From: CALGKJ01 sp049322695
GTDB lineage: Bacteria > Bacillota > Clostridia > Lutisporales > Lutisporaceae
Assembly (NCBI GenBank): GCA_049322695.1
Contig: JBMORW010000039.1
Location: forward strand, 4,864-68,863
Length of the DNA stretch: 64,000 nucleotides
Direction of reading: 5' to 3'
Position numbers and translations under genes: made by a program
The notes under the pieces: generated by a model
Database searches by the model: none
What the model saw: the letters and a program-made list of their open reading frames with translations, nothing else
Told to the model about the DNA's origin: nothing
Shown here: one piece after another, positions 1 through 8,198 of the stretch
Layout of the letters: the number at the start of each line of letters is the position of its first letter
How positions within the stretch are numbered: position 1 is the first letter of the stretch

Positions 1-896
1 CCGGAGATGCTTTTATAAGAAATTTTAAAAAGCTGGATGAAATAAAGCTTAATATGGATACATTGTATGAAGCAGGGAACATTGACACTTCCATAGAGCT
101 GTTTGGCAAGAGTTTCAAGTATCCTATTTTTGCAGCACCAATAGGCGCGGTGAATATGCATTATAGTGAAAGTCTGAATGATAACACTTATTCCAAAGCA
201 GTAGTAAATGGCTGCAAGTCTGCAGGCACGGCTGCCTTTACAGGCGACGGGGTAAAGGATGAGTTTTATGAACTTCCTTTAAGGGTAATAGAAGAGGCAG
301 GAGGCTGGGGGGTGCCTACTATAAAGCCCTGGGGACAGGATGAGGTGCTAAGAAAGCTGAGAAAAGCAGAAGAAGCCGATGCAATGGCTGTTGCTATGGA
401 TGTAGATGCTGCAGGCCTGCCTATACTGGCAGCGGCAGGTAAGCCGGGGGGACCCAAATCTGTCGAGCAGCTGCGTGAGTTAATTAGCAGTACAAAGCTG
501 CCGTTCATATTGAAGGGAATAATGACTGTAAAAGGTGCTTTCAAGGCTTTGGAGGCAGGTGCCTACGGGGTAGTAGTTTCAAATCATGGCGGCAGAGTAT
601 TGGACCAAACTCCTGCAACTGTTGAGGTATTGCCTGAAATAGCTGCGGCAGTAAAGGGCAGGATGAAAATCTTCATAGACGGAGGAATAAGAACTGGTAT
701 AGATGTATTGAAGGTAATTGCCCTCGGAGCTGATGCGGTGCTTATAGGCAGACCCTATGCAGTTGCGGCATATGGAGGTGCTGAGGAAGGAGTTAAAGCT
801 TATACTGAGAAAATTGGAAGCGAATTAAGAGATGCCATGCTAATGACAGGCATAAAGAGGCTTTCCGAAGCGGATAGTTCTATTATATACAAATAA
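1..896 (+). CDS. FMN-dependent alpha-hydroxyacid dehydrogenase, 5' end missing
   Basis: C-terminal part of a flavin-dependent alpha-hydroxyacid oxidase/dehydrogenase (lactate oxidase / glycolate oxidase superfamily), a soluble TIM barrel that oxidises 2-hydroxyacids with FMN. The reading frame is open from base 3 without a start (GDAFIRNFKKL...), so the gene begins outside the window; the Met at 54 is internal. Visible family marks are APIGAVN near the FMN site, the catalytic-base motif SNHGGRVLD, and the phosphate-binding IDGGIRTG...ADAVLIGRPY at the C-terminus. Clostridial members often carry an extra N-terminal cysteine cluster, which would lie upstream and cannot be seen. The exact substrate is unknown; lactate is a guess. 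It is followed 61 bases later by a peptidase gene with its own ribosome binding site. Confidence 0.88.
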   Translation, partial: GDAFIRNFKKLDEIKLNMDTLYEAGNIDTSIELFGKSFKYPIFAAPIGAVNMHYSESLNDNTYSKAVVNGCKSAGTAAFTGDGVKDEFYELPLRVIEEAGGWGVPTIKPWGQDEVLRKLRKAEEADAMAVAMDVDAAGLPILAAAGKPGGPKSVEQLRELISSTKLPFILKGIMTVKGAFKALEAGAYGVVVSNHGGRVLDQTPATVEVLPEIAAAVKGRMKIFIDGGIRTGIDVLKVIALGADAVLIGRPYAVAAYGGAEEGVKAYTEKIGSELRDAMLMTGIKRLSEADSSIIYK

Positions 897-957
897 TATA
901 CAAACAATGATAAAATATATATGTATGTTTATATATTAATTTAAAGGTGGGGTTCAT

Positions 958-2652
958 ATGAAGTTCAGTGATTTTGAATATCGGCGGCCAGACATGGAAG
1001 CGCTTAAACAGGAGTTTTCCAATCTTTTAGATCAGTTTGAGAATGCAAAATATTTTGAAGCACAAAGCATACTGGTAAAAAAGATTAATGCACTGAGAAG
1101 CGATTATGAATCAATGAATGAAATTGCTTCTATCAAATTCAGTATAGATACTGCCAATGAAGAGTATGAGAGAGAGAAAGACTTCTTTAATGAAAACACT
1201 CCAATTTATAAAGAGTATATTTCACGATATTACAAGGCATTGGCAAGCTCGATATTCAGAAATGTTCTGGAGAAAAAGTGGGGGAAGCAGCTTTTCAAGC
1301 TGGCGGAGCTGACTGTAAAAACCTTTTCACCTGATATAATTGAAGATCTTCAGACTGAAAACAGACTTTGCAGTGAGTATGTAAAGCTTATAGCATCTGC
1401 AAAAATTTTCTTTGAGGGAGAGGAAAGAACACTATATGGTATGGCTCCCTTTATGATGTCCAAGGACAGAGGCATGAGAAAAAGGGCATTTGAAGCAAGA
1501 ACAGCCTTTATGGAAAGCATAGGAGAAAAGCTGGATGATATATATGACAGGCTGGTCAAGGTTAGAGCCAAGATGGCTCATAAGCTAGGCTACAGGGATT
1601 TCGTAGATCTGGGTTATGCAAGAATGAACAGGACTGATTATGATTCAAAACTTGTGCTTAATTTCAGAAGGCAGGTAGAAGAAACCATAGTGCCCATAGC
1701 TATAAGACTGAGAGAACGGCAGAGACAAAGATTAGGGCTTAATAAGCTTTTATACTATGATGAGTTATTTAATTTTAATACTGGAAATCCGGTTCCAAAG
1801 GGTAAATCAGAATGGATTGTAGAAAATGCTAAAAGGATGTATTCAGAGCTGTCAGCTGAGACTGCAGAATATATACGCTTCATGATAGATAATGAGCTTT
1901 TGGAGCTTCTGAATAAGAAAGGCAAAGCAGGTGGAGCGTATTGTACTTATATTAGCAGATATAAGGCACCCTACATATTTGCAAATTTCAATGGAACCTC
2001 TGATGATGTGGACACCTTGACTCATGAAGCAGGGCATGCATTCCAGGTGTATTGCAGCAGAGATTTTGATGTGCCCGAATACTATTGGCCTACTTATGAG
2101 GCCTGCGAGATACATTCTATGGGTATGGAGTTTTTAACATGGCCTTGGATGGAGCTTTTCTTCAAAGAGGACACTAATAAGTTCAAATTTATGCATATCA
2201 GCGATGCTCTGACATTTATCCCATATGCCGCAGCTGTTGATGAGTTCCAGCATATTGTATACGGTGAGCCTGACATGACACCTGCAGAAAGAAGAAGGGC
2301 ATGGAGGCAGCTTGAGAAAAAGTATATGCCCCACAAGGACTATGAAGGTAATGAATATCTTGAAAGCGGAGCCTTCTGGCATATACAGAGCCACATTTTT
2401 GAAGAACCTTTTTATTATATTGATTATGCATTAGCTCAAATATGTGCTTTACAGTACTGGAAAATGTCCAATGAAAGCCGCCATAAGGCTTGGAGCAGCT
2501 ATATGAAGCTTTGCAGGCTGGGAGGGAGTAAATCCTTTGTAAATCTGTTAAGAGAAGCAGGGTTAAAGCTGCCTTTTGACAAGGATTGCGTAAAATCAGT
2601 TGCTGGAGAAATAGAAGGCTGGCTAAACAGCATTGATGATAAGAAGCTTTAA
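958..2652 (+). CDS. M3 family oligoendopeptidase (PepF/Tiep type)
   Basis: Cytoplasmic zinc oligopeptidase of family M3, 564 residues, the usual length of this clostridial subgroup. The zinc site HEAGH is at residues 356-360 within LTHEAGHAFQVY, and a downstream Glu in YEACEIHSMGMEFL supplies the third ligand, so the enzyme should be active. It trims short peptides left by larger proteases; nothing here shows a signal peptide. The start is supported by AAAGGTGGGG placed just before ATG 958. It ends at a clear terminator (2657-2681), so it is the last gene of its transcript, possibly together with the upstream flavoprotein gene. Confidence 0.92.
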   Translation: MKFSDFEYRRPDMEALKQEFSNLLDQFENAKYFEAQSILVKKINALRSDYESMNEIASIKFSIDTANEEYEREKDFFNENTPIYKEYISRYYKALASSIFRNVLEKKWGKQLFKLAELTVKTFSPDIIEDLQTENRLCSEYVKLIASAKIFFEGEERTLYGMAPFMMSKDRGMRKRAFEARTAFMESIGEKLDDIYDRLVKVRAKMAHKLGYRDFVDLGYARMNRTDYDSKLVLNFRRQVEETIVPIAIRLRERQRQRLGLNKLLYYDELFNFNTGNPVPKGKSEWIVENAKRMYSELSAETAEYIRFMIDNELLELLNKKGKAGGAYCTYISRYKAPYIFANFNGTSDDVDTLTHEAGHAFQVYCSRDFDVPEYYWPTYEACEIHSMGMEFLTWPWMELFFKEDTNKFKFMHISDALTFIPYAAAVDEFQHIVYGEPDMTPAERRRAWRQLEKKYMPHKDYEGNEYLESGAFWHIQSHIFEEPFYYIDYALAQICALQYWKMSNESRHKAWSSYMKLCRLGGSKSFVNLLREAGLKLPFDKDCVKSVAGEIEGWLNSIDDKKL

Positions 2653-2656
2653 AAGG

Positions 2657-2681
2657 GCATCTCGCTAAGAGATGCTTTTTT
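2657..2681 (+). terminator. Intrinsic terminator after the M3 peptidase
   Basis: Seven-base-pair stem GCATCTC/GAGATGC (2657-2663 with 2669-2675), loop GCTAA, followed by six T. Confidence 0.88.
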
Positions 2682-2750
2682 AATTTTTTATGACATATGT
2701 CCTACTCTCTTATTTATTTGTAGGTTATACTGAGTGTAGGTGGTGATATT

Positions 2751-3446
2751 GTGAAGAGGGTTACTGATGGGGCATTACTTAAGTATTATATTGCTAAGTA
2801 TGAAATAAACTCGATTTTTGCAAATGACCTGAGTCATTGCATGAGTTTGTACAAGGTTGAACGGGGAGAAGTAATATGTAAAACTGATGACGTGCTAAGC
2901 CATATGTTTTTCAACGTTAAGGGAAAGCTTAAGGTGTATTATATGAGAGAAAACGGAAAGTCTTTGCTACTTAGGTTTAATAAGCCCTTAAGTGTTATAG
3001 GGGATGTAGAGTTCATAAACAGATATAGTGTAAAATGCTGCGTTGAGGCTATAACTGAATCTTTGCTTATCGGAGTCAGCTTTGAAGACATTAAGAAGTA
3101 TGCATATGATGACCCTGTTTTTTTAAGATATATAATATCACATCTGAGTCATAAGCTGTATACAGTATCAAACGCTTCATCCATGAATGTACTATATCCC
3201 CTAGAGAACAGGTTTGCCAGTTACTTGTTGTCAATAAGCAGTGACGAAAATAACAGTAGGATAAGTGAGCTGAAAACAAATAAGCTTACGGAGATTGCAA
3301 ATCTGCTGGGGAGCAGCTATAGACATCTTAGCAGAGTGATAAATGAGCTTGAAGAGAAAAAAATTATAAAAAATGAAAAGAGACAAATGATTATATTGGA
3401 TTTTAACAGATTGAAGGAATTGGCAGGTGAAAATATATATGAATAA
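2751..3446 (+). CDS. Crp/Fnr family transcriptional regulator, YeiL-like
   Basis: DNA-binding regulator of 231 residues with an N-terminal cyclic-nucleotide-binding-like beta barrel (about 20-140) and a C-terminal winged helix, recognition helix around SSYRHLSRVINELEEK (about 185-200). The pattern resembles E. coli YeiL more than Crp or Fnr; no Fnr-type N-terminal cysteine cluster is seen, so a redox [4Fe-4S] role is not supported. The start is GTG 2751 behind GTAGGTGGTGAT. The ATG of the next gene overlaps its stop by 8 bases, so it is translationally coupled to two small transporters and probably controls them. A palindrome GACATATGTC (2692-2701) lies about 25 bases before a TATACT -10 (2726-2731) and may be its own operator. 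Confidence 0.82.
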   Translation: MKRVTDGALLKYYIAKYEINSIFANDLSHCMSLYKVERGEVICKTDDVLSHMFFNVKGKLKVYYMRENGKSLLLRFNKPLSVIGDVEFINRYSVKCCVEAITESLLIGVSFEDIKKYAYDDPVFLRYIISHLSHKLYTVSNASSMNVLYPLENRFASYLLSISSDENNSRISELKTNKLTEIANLLGSSYRHLSRVINELEEKKIIKNEKRQMIILDFNRLKELAGENIYE

Positions 3447-3888
3447 GAACAACTCGTCACTTTATATGCTGCTTTTGGTTATGGGAGCTATGAATAGTGC
3501 TATAGTGCTGGTCAACGGACTTTTGGCTAAATACACCAATATGTATCTTGGAGGACTTATTGTTCATCTGGTTGGTTTTATTCCTTCTTTGATGCTTTTT
3601 CTAATATTTGACATGGATAAATTAAGTAAATGGAACAGTACCTTTAAGAGCAATAAAAAGATTTTTACTGCGGGCTTTATGGGCTCAATTATACTCTTAA
3701 TGTCAGCATTTTGTATGAGTACCGTCGGAGTATTTGTAACGTCCATAGCAATGGTTGCAGGTCAGTTTGTACTGTCAGTAATCATCGATATAAATGGTTA
3801 TTTTGGATTTGAAATGGTAAAGCTGGGAGCAAGAAAAACATGCGCTATCTTTATTATAGCACTTGGAATAATATTAATATCAATATAA
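3439..3888 (+). CDS. Half-size DMT superfamily membrane protein, YdcZ (DUF606) family, copy 1
   Basis: Small integral membrane protein of 149 residues with five predicted hydrophobic helices, matching the YdcZ/DUF606 branch of the drug/metabolite transporters. ATG 3439 is preferred over GTG 3427 because AGGTGA sits 8 bases before it and the ATG overlaps the regulator's 3' end, the usual arrangement for coupling. It is followed after 14 bases by a second gene of the same family. Such pairs are expected to form heterodimers in antiparallel topology, as in paired small multidrug transporters; that is inference. The substrate is unknown. Confidence 0.78.
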   Translation: MNKNNSSLYMLLLVMGAMNSAIVLVNGLLAKYTNMYLGGLIVHLVGFIPSLMLFLIFDMDKLSKWNSTFKSNKKIFTAGFMGSIILLMSAFCMSTVGVFVTSIAMVAGQFVLSVIIDINGYFGFEMVKLGARKTCAIFIIALGIILISI

Positions 3889-3902
3889 ACAGGAGGAGTA
3901 CT

Positions 3903-4364
3903 ATGAGTATATTGGCAGTAGTTCTTTCGGTTATTATGGGAGCATTGTTTATAATAATCAGATCGTTCAATATGATGCTTGGAAAGCAAATTGGTATTTA
4001 TGCTTCAAATCTTGTAAATCATATTGCAGGAGTTATAGGAAGCTCAATAATTTATTTAACAGTAATTATGATAGGTATACAAAGACATCAGCTTTATGAA
4101 AATGTGCCTATTTATGTATATGTCGGTGGCTTCATTGGAGCTACATTTGTTGTACTATCGAATTATTCCTTTTCCAAAACAACAGTAGTTACATCCACAA
4201 TCCTAATACTTTGTGGACAATTTATCAGCTCTCTTGCCATGGATATACTGATACTAAATATTAGTATTAAGCCTACTGCTGTATTAGGTGCTGTGTTAAT
4301 TATATTAGGGACAGTGCTATACAGTATAAAGGATAAGGCGACAAAAGCAGCAGCCGAAATCTAA
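3903..4364 (+). CDS. Half-size DMT superfamily membrane protein, YdcZ (DUF606) family, copy 2
   Basis: Second YdcZ/DUF606 membrane protein, 153 residues and five hydrophobic helices, the likely partner of the preceding gene. A longer in-frame start at 3840 exists but overlaps the previous gene; ATG 3903 has the strong site AGGAGG (3891-3896) and starts directly with the first membrane helix, so it is chosen. The two paralogues are clearly diverged rather than a recent tandem copy, which fits different roles or orientations in a two-subunit exporter. Last gene of the regulator-transporter operon; the terminator stem begins inside its final codons. Confidence 0.8.
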   Translation: MSILAVVLSVIMGALFIIIRSFNMMLGKQIGIYASNLVNHIAGVIGSSIIYLTVIMIGIQRHQLYENVPIYVYVGGFIGATFVVLSNYSFSKTTVVTSTILILCGQFISSLAMDILILNISIKPTAVLGAVLIILGTVLYSIKDKATKAAAEI

Positions 4365-4380
4365 TCGGGTTGCTGCTTTT
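4343..4380. terminator. Bidirectional terminator between convergent genes
   Basis: Ten-base-pair stem AAAAGCAGCA/TGCTGCTTTT (4343-4352 with 4371-4380), loop of 18 bases. The A- and T-rich arm ends allow termination in both directions. Confidence 0.72.
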
Positions 4381-4391
4381 GTATTATAGTA

Positions 4392-5795
4392 TTATTTTAC
4401 TTCTATAATAAATTCACCCTGTATCCTGGTTGGATAATCTGAAATAGTAAAAGTAAGTGGATTTACATACTCCTTATTTTTTGGAATAAGTATCTGAATG
4501 CTGGAGTTATAATCCTTTTCACCTTCAGTACTTCTGCTACTAGTGCCACAATCATAATATTTGTTTCCTGCCCCATCAGTAAACTCTGAACTGAAAATAG
4601 AGTATAAGAAGGATTCATCTCTCTCAGGCTTTCTAAGTAAAAACTCAAGATTTATGGTTTCTTCACCTGCATTATGACTATTTCCGTAGGTATATCCATT
4701 TAGCTTTAATAAGTTATGGGGTGCTTTTAAAAGCTTTTTGTTTACCAAGTCCAACACAACCTCCAGTTTATCCTTATCCAAAGCCCGGATACTGCTGCCC
4801 TTCAGGTACAGCTTATCTGGATTCTTGAAGTAGTTGCTTTCCAGATACAGTATTTTTCTGTTATCATCTATATGAGTAGCGGTAATTCCATTTTTGATTC
4901 CTGCCCAGACCTCACCTTCTTCATCTATAAACTGCAGATCATCAAATGAGAAAATTTCCTTAGTATTTAGCGGATCATATTCAACTTCCAAAGCTATTCT
5001 TGTAGGATAGATTACAGCCTTGCCAAATGTAATCTTCTGACCTTCAACAGTAATTGTTTCATTGAGAGTGTATATTTGCTTCATGTTTTTAAACTTAGTC
5101 TTATCTATAGGTATTTTGATGTCCCACACAGATTCAAGAGTCAGAGGCTTAGATGGGCTCGGCACTTCTCCCACTCTTGCATCCTTCAAGCCTGTTTCCA
5201 CCTTTGCAAGCTGGGCTTTAAGCGTAAGAATATCCGGTATATTAGTGTTCTCAGTAAAGCTTACTGATATAATATCATTAAATTTGCTGGCATCACCTTG
5301 AATAACGCTGTAGCTGAATGAAGCTGCAATATTATTTCCTGACTCATCCAACAGACTCACTTCATTAAGTTGAACCTTATACTTATTTTGGTTTTCCAGC
5401 GTGTAAAAAATAACCATACGAGTTTCATCTACAATAATACTGTCAACAGTAAACCTTATGCCTTCATGCTCATCATATACATTTATATGCTGAATAAAAT
5501 TGTTCTCAATAGCTGCCTTAAGCCCCTTATCATAATTTATCAGTTTTATGATATGCTTCAGAATGGGAACATCACTAAGGTAATCTGCGAACACAGGAGA
5601 AATTCTGACTATGGTTACAAATGATATCAGAAGGAAGCATGCAGCAATGGCTGAGGCTTTTTTTAACATGCTTTTCCTCTTCATATGCTCGGCTTTTCTG
5701 ATTCCTGTCTTTATAAAGTCATTAATATTATGAGGTATGGATACATCATCATAATTCTTCTTTTCCATATCCAATAGCTTGAAATTATCGGACAT
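4392..5795 (-). CDS. DUF4179 membrane protein, probable anti-sigma partner
   Basis: Single-pass membrane protein of 467 residues. The first ~40 residues are cytoplasmic, one transmembrane helix (AIAACFLLISFVTIVRI) follows, and the rest is extracytoplasmic with the DUF4179 pattern beginning near SPVFADYLSDVP, plus a C-terminal beta-rich region of DUF5643 type. Proteins of this build are encoded with ECF sigma factors and are thought to hold them at the membrane until an envelope signal arrives. ATG 5795 has GAAGAAGG upstream; GTG 5804 is an alternative. The gene overlaps the sigma gene's 3' end by 11 bases, indicating coupled translation. Anti-sigma function is inferred from context, since the cytoplasmic segment has no recognisable ZAS motif. 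Confidence 0.8.
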   Translation of the reverse strand: MSDNFKLLDMEKKNYDDVSIPHNINDFIKTGIRKAEHMKRKSMLKKASAIAACFLLISFVTIVRISPVFADYLSDVPILKHIIKLINYDKGLKAAIENNFIQHINVYDEHEGIRFTVDSIIVDETRMVIFYTLENQNKYKVQLNEVSLLDESGNNIAASFSYSVIQGDASKFNDIISVSFTENTNIPDILTLKAQLAKVETGLKDARVGEVPSPSKPLTLESVWDIKIPIDKTKFKNMKQIYTLNETITVEGQKITFGKAVIYPTRIALEVEYDPLNTKEIFSFDDLQFIDEEGEVWAGIKNGITATHIDDNRKILYLESNYFKNPDKLYLKGSSIRALDKDKLEVVLDLVNKKLLKAPHNLLKLNGYTYGNSHNAGEETINLEFLLRKPERDESFLYSIFSSEFTDGAGNKYYDCGTSSRSTEGEKDYNSSIQILIPKNKEYVNPLTFTISDYPTRIQGEFIIEVK

Positions 5796-6300
5796 TACAT
5801 TCACCTTCTTCCGACAGCATGATTCTGAGCTTCTTAAGTGCTTGATTAAGCCAGGTCTTTACTGTTCCTAAGGGTTTATCCATTATTTCTGAAATATCGC
5901 TAAGGGTAAAACCCTCGAAGTATTTCAGTATTATTATGCTTTTATACTTAGTATCAAGCTGTTCTACCAATAGCCTGAACTCTATCTGCTCATCTCCGGA
6001 AGATAAATCTCTCATGCTTAGCACATATTCAGCTTCTTTGGCTTTATTTTTTTTCTCATCTATGCAGTAATTTATAAGTATTCTTATCAGCCAGGTTTTA
6101 AAGTATTTCGGTTGTTTTAGCTTTCTTATATTCAGCAGTGCTCTTACAGTTGTCTCTTGAACAGCCTCCAGTGCATCCTGCTCATTTTTAAAATAGGCAT
6201 ATGCTATTTTATATAATTGAGTTTTATGCTCACACATAAGCTTATAGAAGGCATCACTATCCCCCTTTATCGCCAGGCTGCAGAGCTGTAGAGTATCCAT
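5785..6300 (-). CDS. ECF subfamily RNA polymerase sigma factor
   Basis: Extracytoplasmic-function sigma factor of 171 residues with only regions 2 and 4. Region 2 (about 10-80) contains AYFKNEQDALEAVQETTVRA, the -10 recognition and core-binding helices; region 4 contains the helix-turn-helix LSDISEIMDKPLGTVKTWLNQALKKLR (split here by description, about 135-162). ATG 6300 is chosen because GCAGGAGGAG lies directly upstream; an in-frame extension to 6330 has no such site. The pair with the DUF4179 gene suggests a cell-envelope stress response. Targets cannot be predicted from this window. Confidence 0.9.
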   Translation of the reverse strand: MDTLQLCSLAIKGDSDAFYKLMCEHKTQLYKIAYAYFKNEQDALEAVQETTVRALLNIRKLKQPKYFKTWLIRILINYCIDEKKNKAKEAEYVLSMRDLSSGDEQIEFRLLVEQLDTKYKSIIILKYFEGFTLSDISEIMDKPLGTVKTWLNQALKKLRIMLSEEGECNVR

Positions 6301-6374
6301 AAAGCTTCTCCTCCTGCAATGATCTTTCACTTATTAGACTGAAAAAACCAATAAATAGTTTTGCTGACTTACAT

Positions 6375-6398
6375 AAAAATAAGGGCGATTTCGCCCTT
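6375..6398 (-). terminator. Intrinsic terminator after the 98-residue protein gene
   Basis: Perfect stem AAGGGCGA/TCGCCCTT (6381-6388 with 6391-6398) with a two-base centre. Reading on the minus strand it is followed by ATTTTTAT, so it serves the minus-strand operon ending at 6397. Confidence 0.8.
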
Positions 6399-6693
6399 AT
6401 TCAAACTTTTGTAAAACAACTGATTTTTGATGTGTTTTTATGAAGCTCATAATCTCATTATACATGTTCTTTGGGATGGAAAGCAGATTTTCAACTATCT
6501 CTCTTGGCATTTCTGAGAGACAGTCTGAGCAATAACTGCTATTCATTACTATATCCCTGCGAAGCTCAGCTGCTCTGATATGTGCTTCTTTAAGGCATGG
6601 CTGCATAGTACCGCTATCGGGCATTGACTCCGGAGTCCACTCGATAGTTTTGCCGCATTTTTTGCATGTGTTTCCTGATTTGTTTTCTGACAT
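6397..6693 (-). CDS. Small cysteine-rich protein, function unknown
   Basis: 98-residue soluble protein that I do not recognise. It carries CKKCGK near the N-terminus (residues 10-15) and YCSDC at about 54-58, together a likely four-cysteine zinc site; an extra Cys is at about residue 33. The middle is predicted helical and the C-terminus ends in a charged helix. The ribosome binding site AAGGGGG precedes the ATG, and it starts 12 bases after the ArsR-type regulator gene, so the two are co-transcribed. A role as accessory to that regulator is possible but only by association. Confidence 0.7.
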   Translation of the reverse strand: MSENKSGNTCKKCGKTIEWTPESMPDSGTMQPCLKEAHIRAAELRRDIVMNSSYCSDCLSEMPREIVENLLSIPKNMYNEIMSFIKTHQKSVVLQKFE

Positions 6694-6705
6694 AGATTTA
6701 CCCCC

Positions 6706-7764
6706 TTAAATAATATTTATTTCAAGTTCGAACTCGCTTTTTAAAAACTTTACCAGCTTGGTAAACTGTGCTTTGTTTAATATATAATAGATTCTGTGGT
6801 CACGTCTTTCTAATGTTATCAGGTTTGCACTGGTCAGATAATTTATATGGTAGGATACCGTAGCTGTTGTGATACCAAGCTTTTCTGCCAGTTGTTGTCC
6901 GTAATGCTCTTCCTTTAAAAGAAGCTTAAGTATTTCAAATCTCGTTTTATCCGATATATTTTTAAAAGCAATAAGACACTGCTCAACCTCGTTACTTCCT
7001 TGAAGCTTCTTTCGTATTTCTTCATAATTATTGCCAATAAAAACATTAAGAGTGCTATTTTCATCTATAGCTATATTTACACCGAGAAGATAATAAGAAG
7101 TCCAGATTCTGATATTCTCAAAGTTTTCAGGTTTTACCGTATTTCTCAGAAGCTCCTGTAAAAACCTATTGCCATCAGTTTCCACCTTGCTTTGAACAGC
7201 AGCTTTGAAAGATTTAATATTGGATTTGTAAGCGCTGTATAGCTCATTATATTTCTTTTGATAACCTAACATAAAATCGTTGAACTTATTAATCCAGCCC
7301 GGCAGATCATCAATAAAGCTAAATAGATTCCACTTAGAAGTAGGGCTGATATCAAGCTTTTTTATCGTGGATAGCATAGCTTTTTCATCCTTGATTATGC
7401 CCTTAAGGGCTTCATCCTCAGTGTCTGCATTCAATAATTGACTAAACAGATAAAGCTTAATCTCATCACTGTTGCAATCTCTTAAATACTTTAGATAGTC
7501 CTCTAATGTTTTACTCTCCCATAATGCACCTTCATGTATAAAAACCCTATACAGGTTTACATCTTTACTGAAGAAGAATTGCATGAGTTCAGGAAAGAAA
7601 GATGCATATTCAGCCACCTGTTTAATAATGTATTCATTATCCTTACCTATTTCTATTTGATTGTTTTCCAGCTCCCTCCGGCTACAATCGATGTTATGTG
7701 CTCTATGCAGACTGACAAACATGTCATATATTTTACTTGAACTGTCGTTAAAGGATACTCCCAC
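6706..7764 (-). CDS. ArsR family regulator with a large N-terminal domain
   Basis: 352-residue regulator. The last ~85 residues form an ArsR-type winged helix: FKNISDKTRFEILKLL, then YGQQLAEKLGITTATVSYH as the recognition element and a beta-wing with LERRDHRIYYIL. The first ~260 residues are an all-helical domain without a family I can name and could be the signal sensor; classic ArsR metal-binding cysteines are absent. The start is GTG 7764 behind GGTTGGTGAT. It is divergent from the leader-controlled MFS pump at 8220, so it may repress the pump and itself; two direct repeats in the intergenic region (7783-7822) are candidate operators. Confidence 0.78.
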   Translation of the reverse strand: MGVSFNDSSSKIYDMFVSLHRAHNIDCSRRELENNQIEIGKDNEYIIKQVAEYASFFPELMQFFFSKDVNLYRVFIHEGALWESKTLEDYLKYLRDCNSDEIKLYLFSQLLNADTEDEALKGIIKDEKAMLSTIKKLDISPTSKWNLFSFIDDLPGWINKFNDFMLGYQKKYNELYSAYKSNIKSFKAAVQSKVETDGNRFLQELLRNTVKPENFENIRIWTSYYLLGVNIAIDENSTLNVFIGNNYEEIRKKLQGSNEVEQCLIAFKNISDKTRFEILKLLLKEEHYGQQLAEKLGITTATVSYHINYLTSANLITLERRDHRIYYILNKAQFTKLVKFLKSEFELEINII

Positions 7765-7782
7765 TATATCACCAACCTATAC

Positions 7783-7822
7783 AACATTAGATAATTAACT
7801 TATATTAATAATAACATTAGAT
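7783..7822. repeat. Direct repeat AACATTAGAT, candidate operator
   Basis: Two perfect copies of AACATTAGAT at 7783-7792 and 7813-7822, starts exactly 30 bases apart (about three helical turns), just upstream of the ArsR gene on its 5' side. Between them lies a weak dyad ATTAA/TTAAT. Likely regulator binding sites, unproven. Confidence 0.45.
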
Positions 7823-7898
7823 GCATTTCTAGTCAATACTCATATGGATAAAAATTGTATTTTTACCAATTTGTAATTTGATTGTAATATTGGAATAG

Positions 7899-7928
7899 TT
7901 GACATATAAGTGGCATTAAAGGTAAACT
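7899..7928 (+). promoter_or_regulatory. Sigma-A promoter of the leader ORF and MFS gene
   Basis: Perfect -35 TTGACA (7899-7904), 18-base spacer, -10 TAAACT (7923-7928, 4 of 6 consensus). It places the transcript start near 7936, about 30 bases before the leader ribosome binding site. Confidence 0.6.
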
Positions 7929-7968
7929 ATATAAGGATATAGAAATATTTTGAAAGGAGGTCGCGAGA

Positions 7969-8079
7969 ATGAAATACACAATGGTATTGGTAGACAATAA
8001 TTATATTGCTTCTATTAATTCGAGCAATGGAAATAACAGCGACCTGCAGACAGAATATTGCTATGGTATGGTTATATGA
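7969..8079 (+). CDS. 36-residue leader peptide of the MFS pump
   Basis: Short ORF beginning MKYTMVLVDNNYIAS and ending YGMVI. It has the strongest ribosome binding site in the area, AAAGGAGGT, 8 bases before the ATG, yet encodes no recognisable domain. It lies between a consensus promoter and two terminators that precede the pump gene, so its translation is likely to matter more than its product. Slow or stalled ribosomes, for example under a translation-targeting antibiotic, would free segment 2 to form an antiterminator. An alternative is a genuine small membrane or signalling peptide, but hydrophobicity is too low for the former. Confidence 0.6.
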   Translation: MKYTMVLVDNNYIASINSSNGNNSDLQTEYCYGMVI

Positions 8080-8108
8080 TTTTATAAGCATATTTTCAGT
8101 CTAATATT

Positions 8109-8140
8109 GTCACGGGTCGTAATAGATGCCGTGACTTTTT
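8109..8140 (+). terminator. First leader terminator
   Basis: Stem GTCACGG/CCGTGAC (8109-8115 with 8129-8135), loop of 13 bases, then five T. It lies 30 bases after the leader ORF stop and upstream of the pump gene. Confidence 0.75.
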
Positions 8141-8154
8141 ATTTATCGAAAAGA

Positions 8155-8198
8155 AGTCATGGAGTACCTTTACACTAGGGTAAATCATGACTTTTTTT
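8155..8198 (+). terminator. Second leader terminator
   Basis: Stem AGTCATG/CATGACT (8155-8161 with 8186-8192) with an inner TACC/GGTA pair, then a run of T through 8198. It sits immediately before the pump ribosome binding site, so the pump needs read-through of both hairpins. Confidence 0.7.

Larger units (their letters stand above)
7956..8198 (+). promoter_or_regulatory. Putative leader-peptide attenuator controlling the MFS pump
   Basis: Four pairing segments can be traced. Segment 1, AGGTCGC (7958-7964, part of the leader Shine-Dalgarno), is complementary to segment 2, GCGACCT (8039-8045, end of the leader ORF). Segment 2 extended (8039-8046) can instead pair with segment 3 (8113-8120, eight pairs including two G-U). 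Segment 3 contains the end of the left arm of the first terminator (8109-8115 with 8129-8135). Pairing 2:3 is therefore incompatible with that terminator and with 1:2. This is the logic of ribosome-mediated attenuation. Confidence 0.55.
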
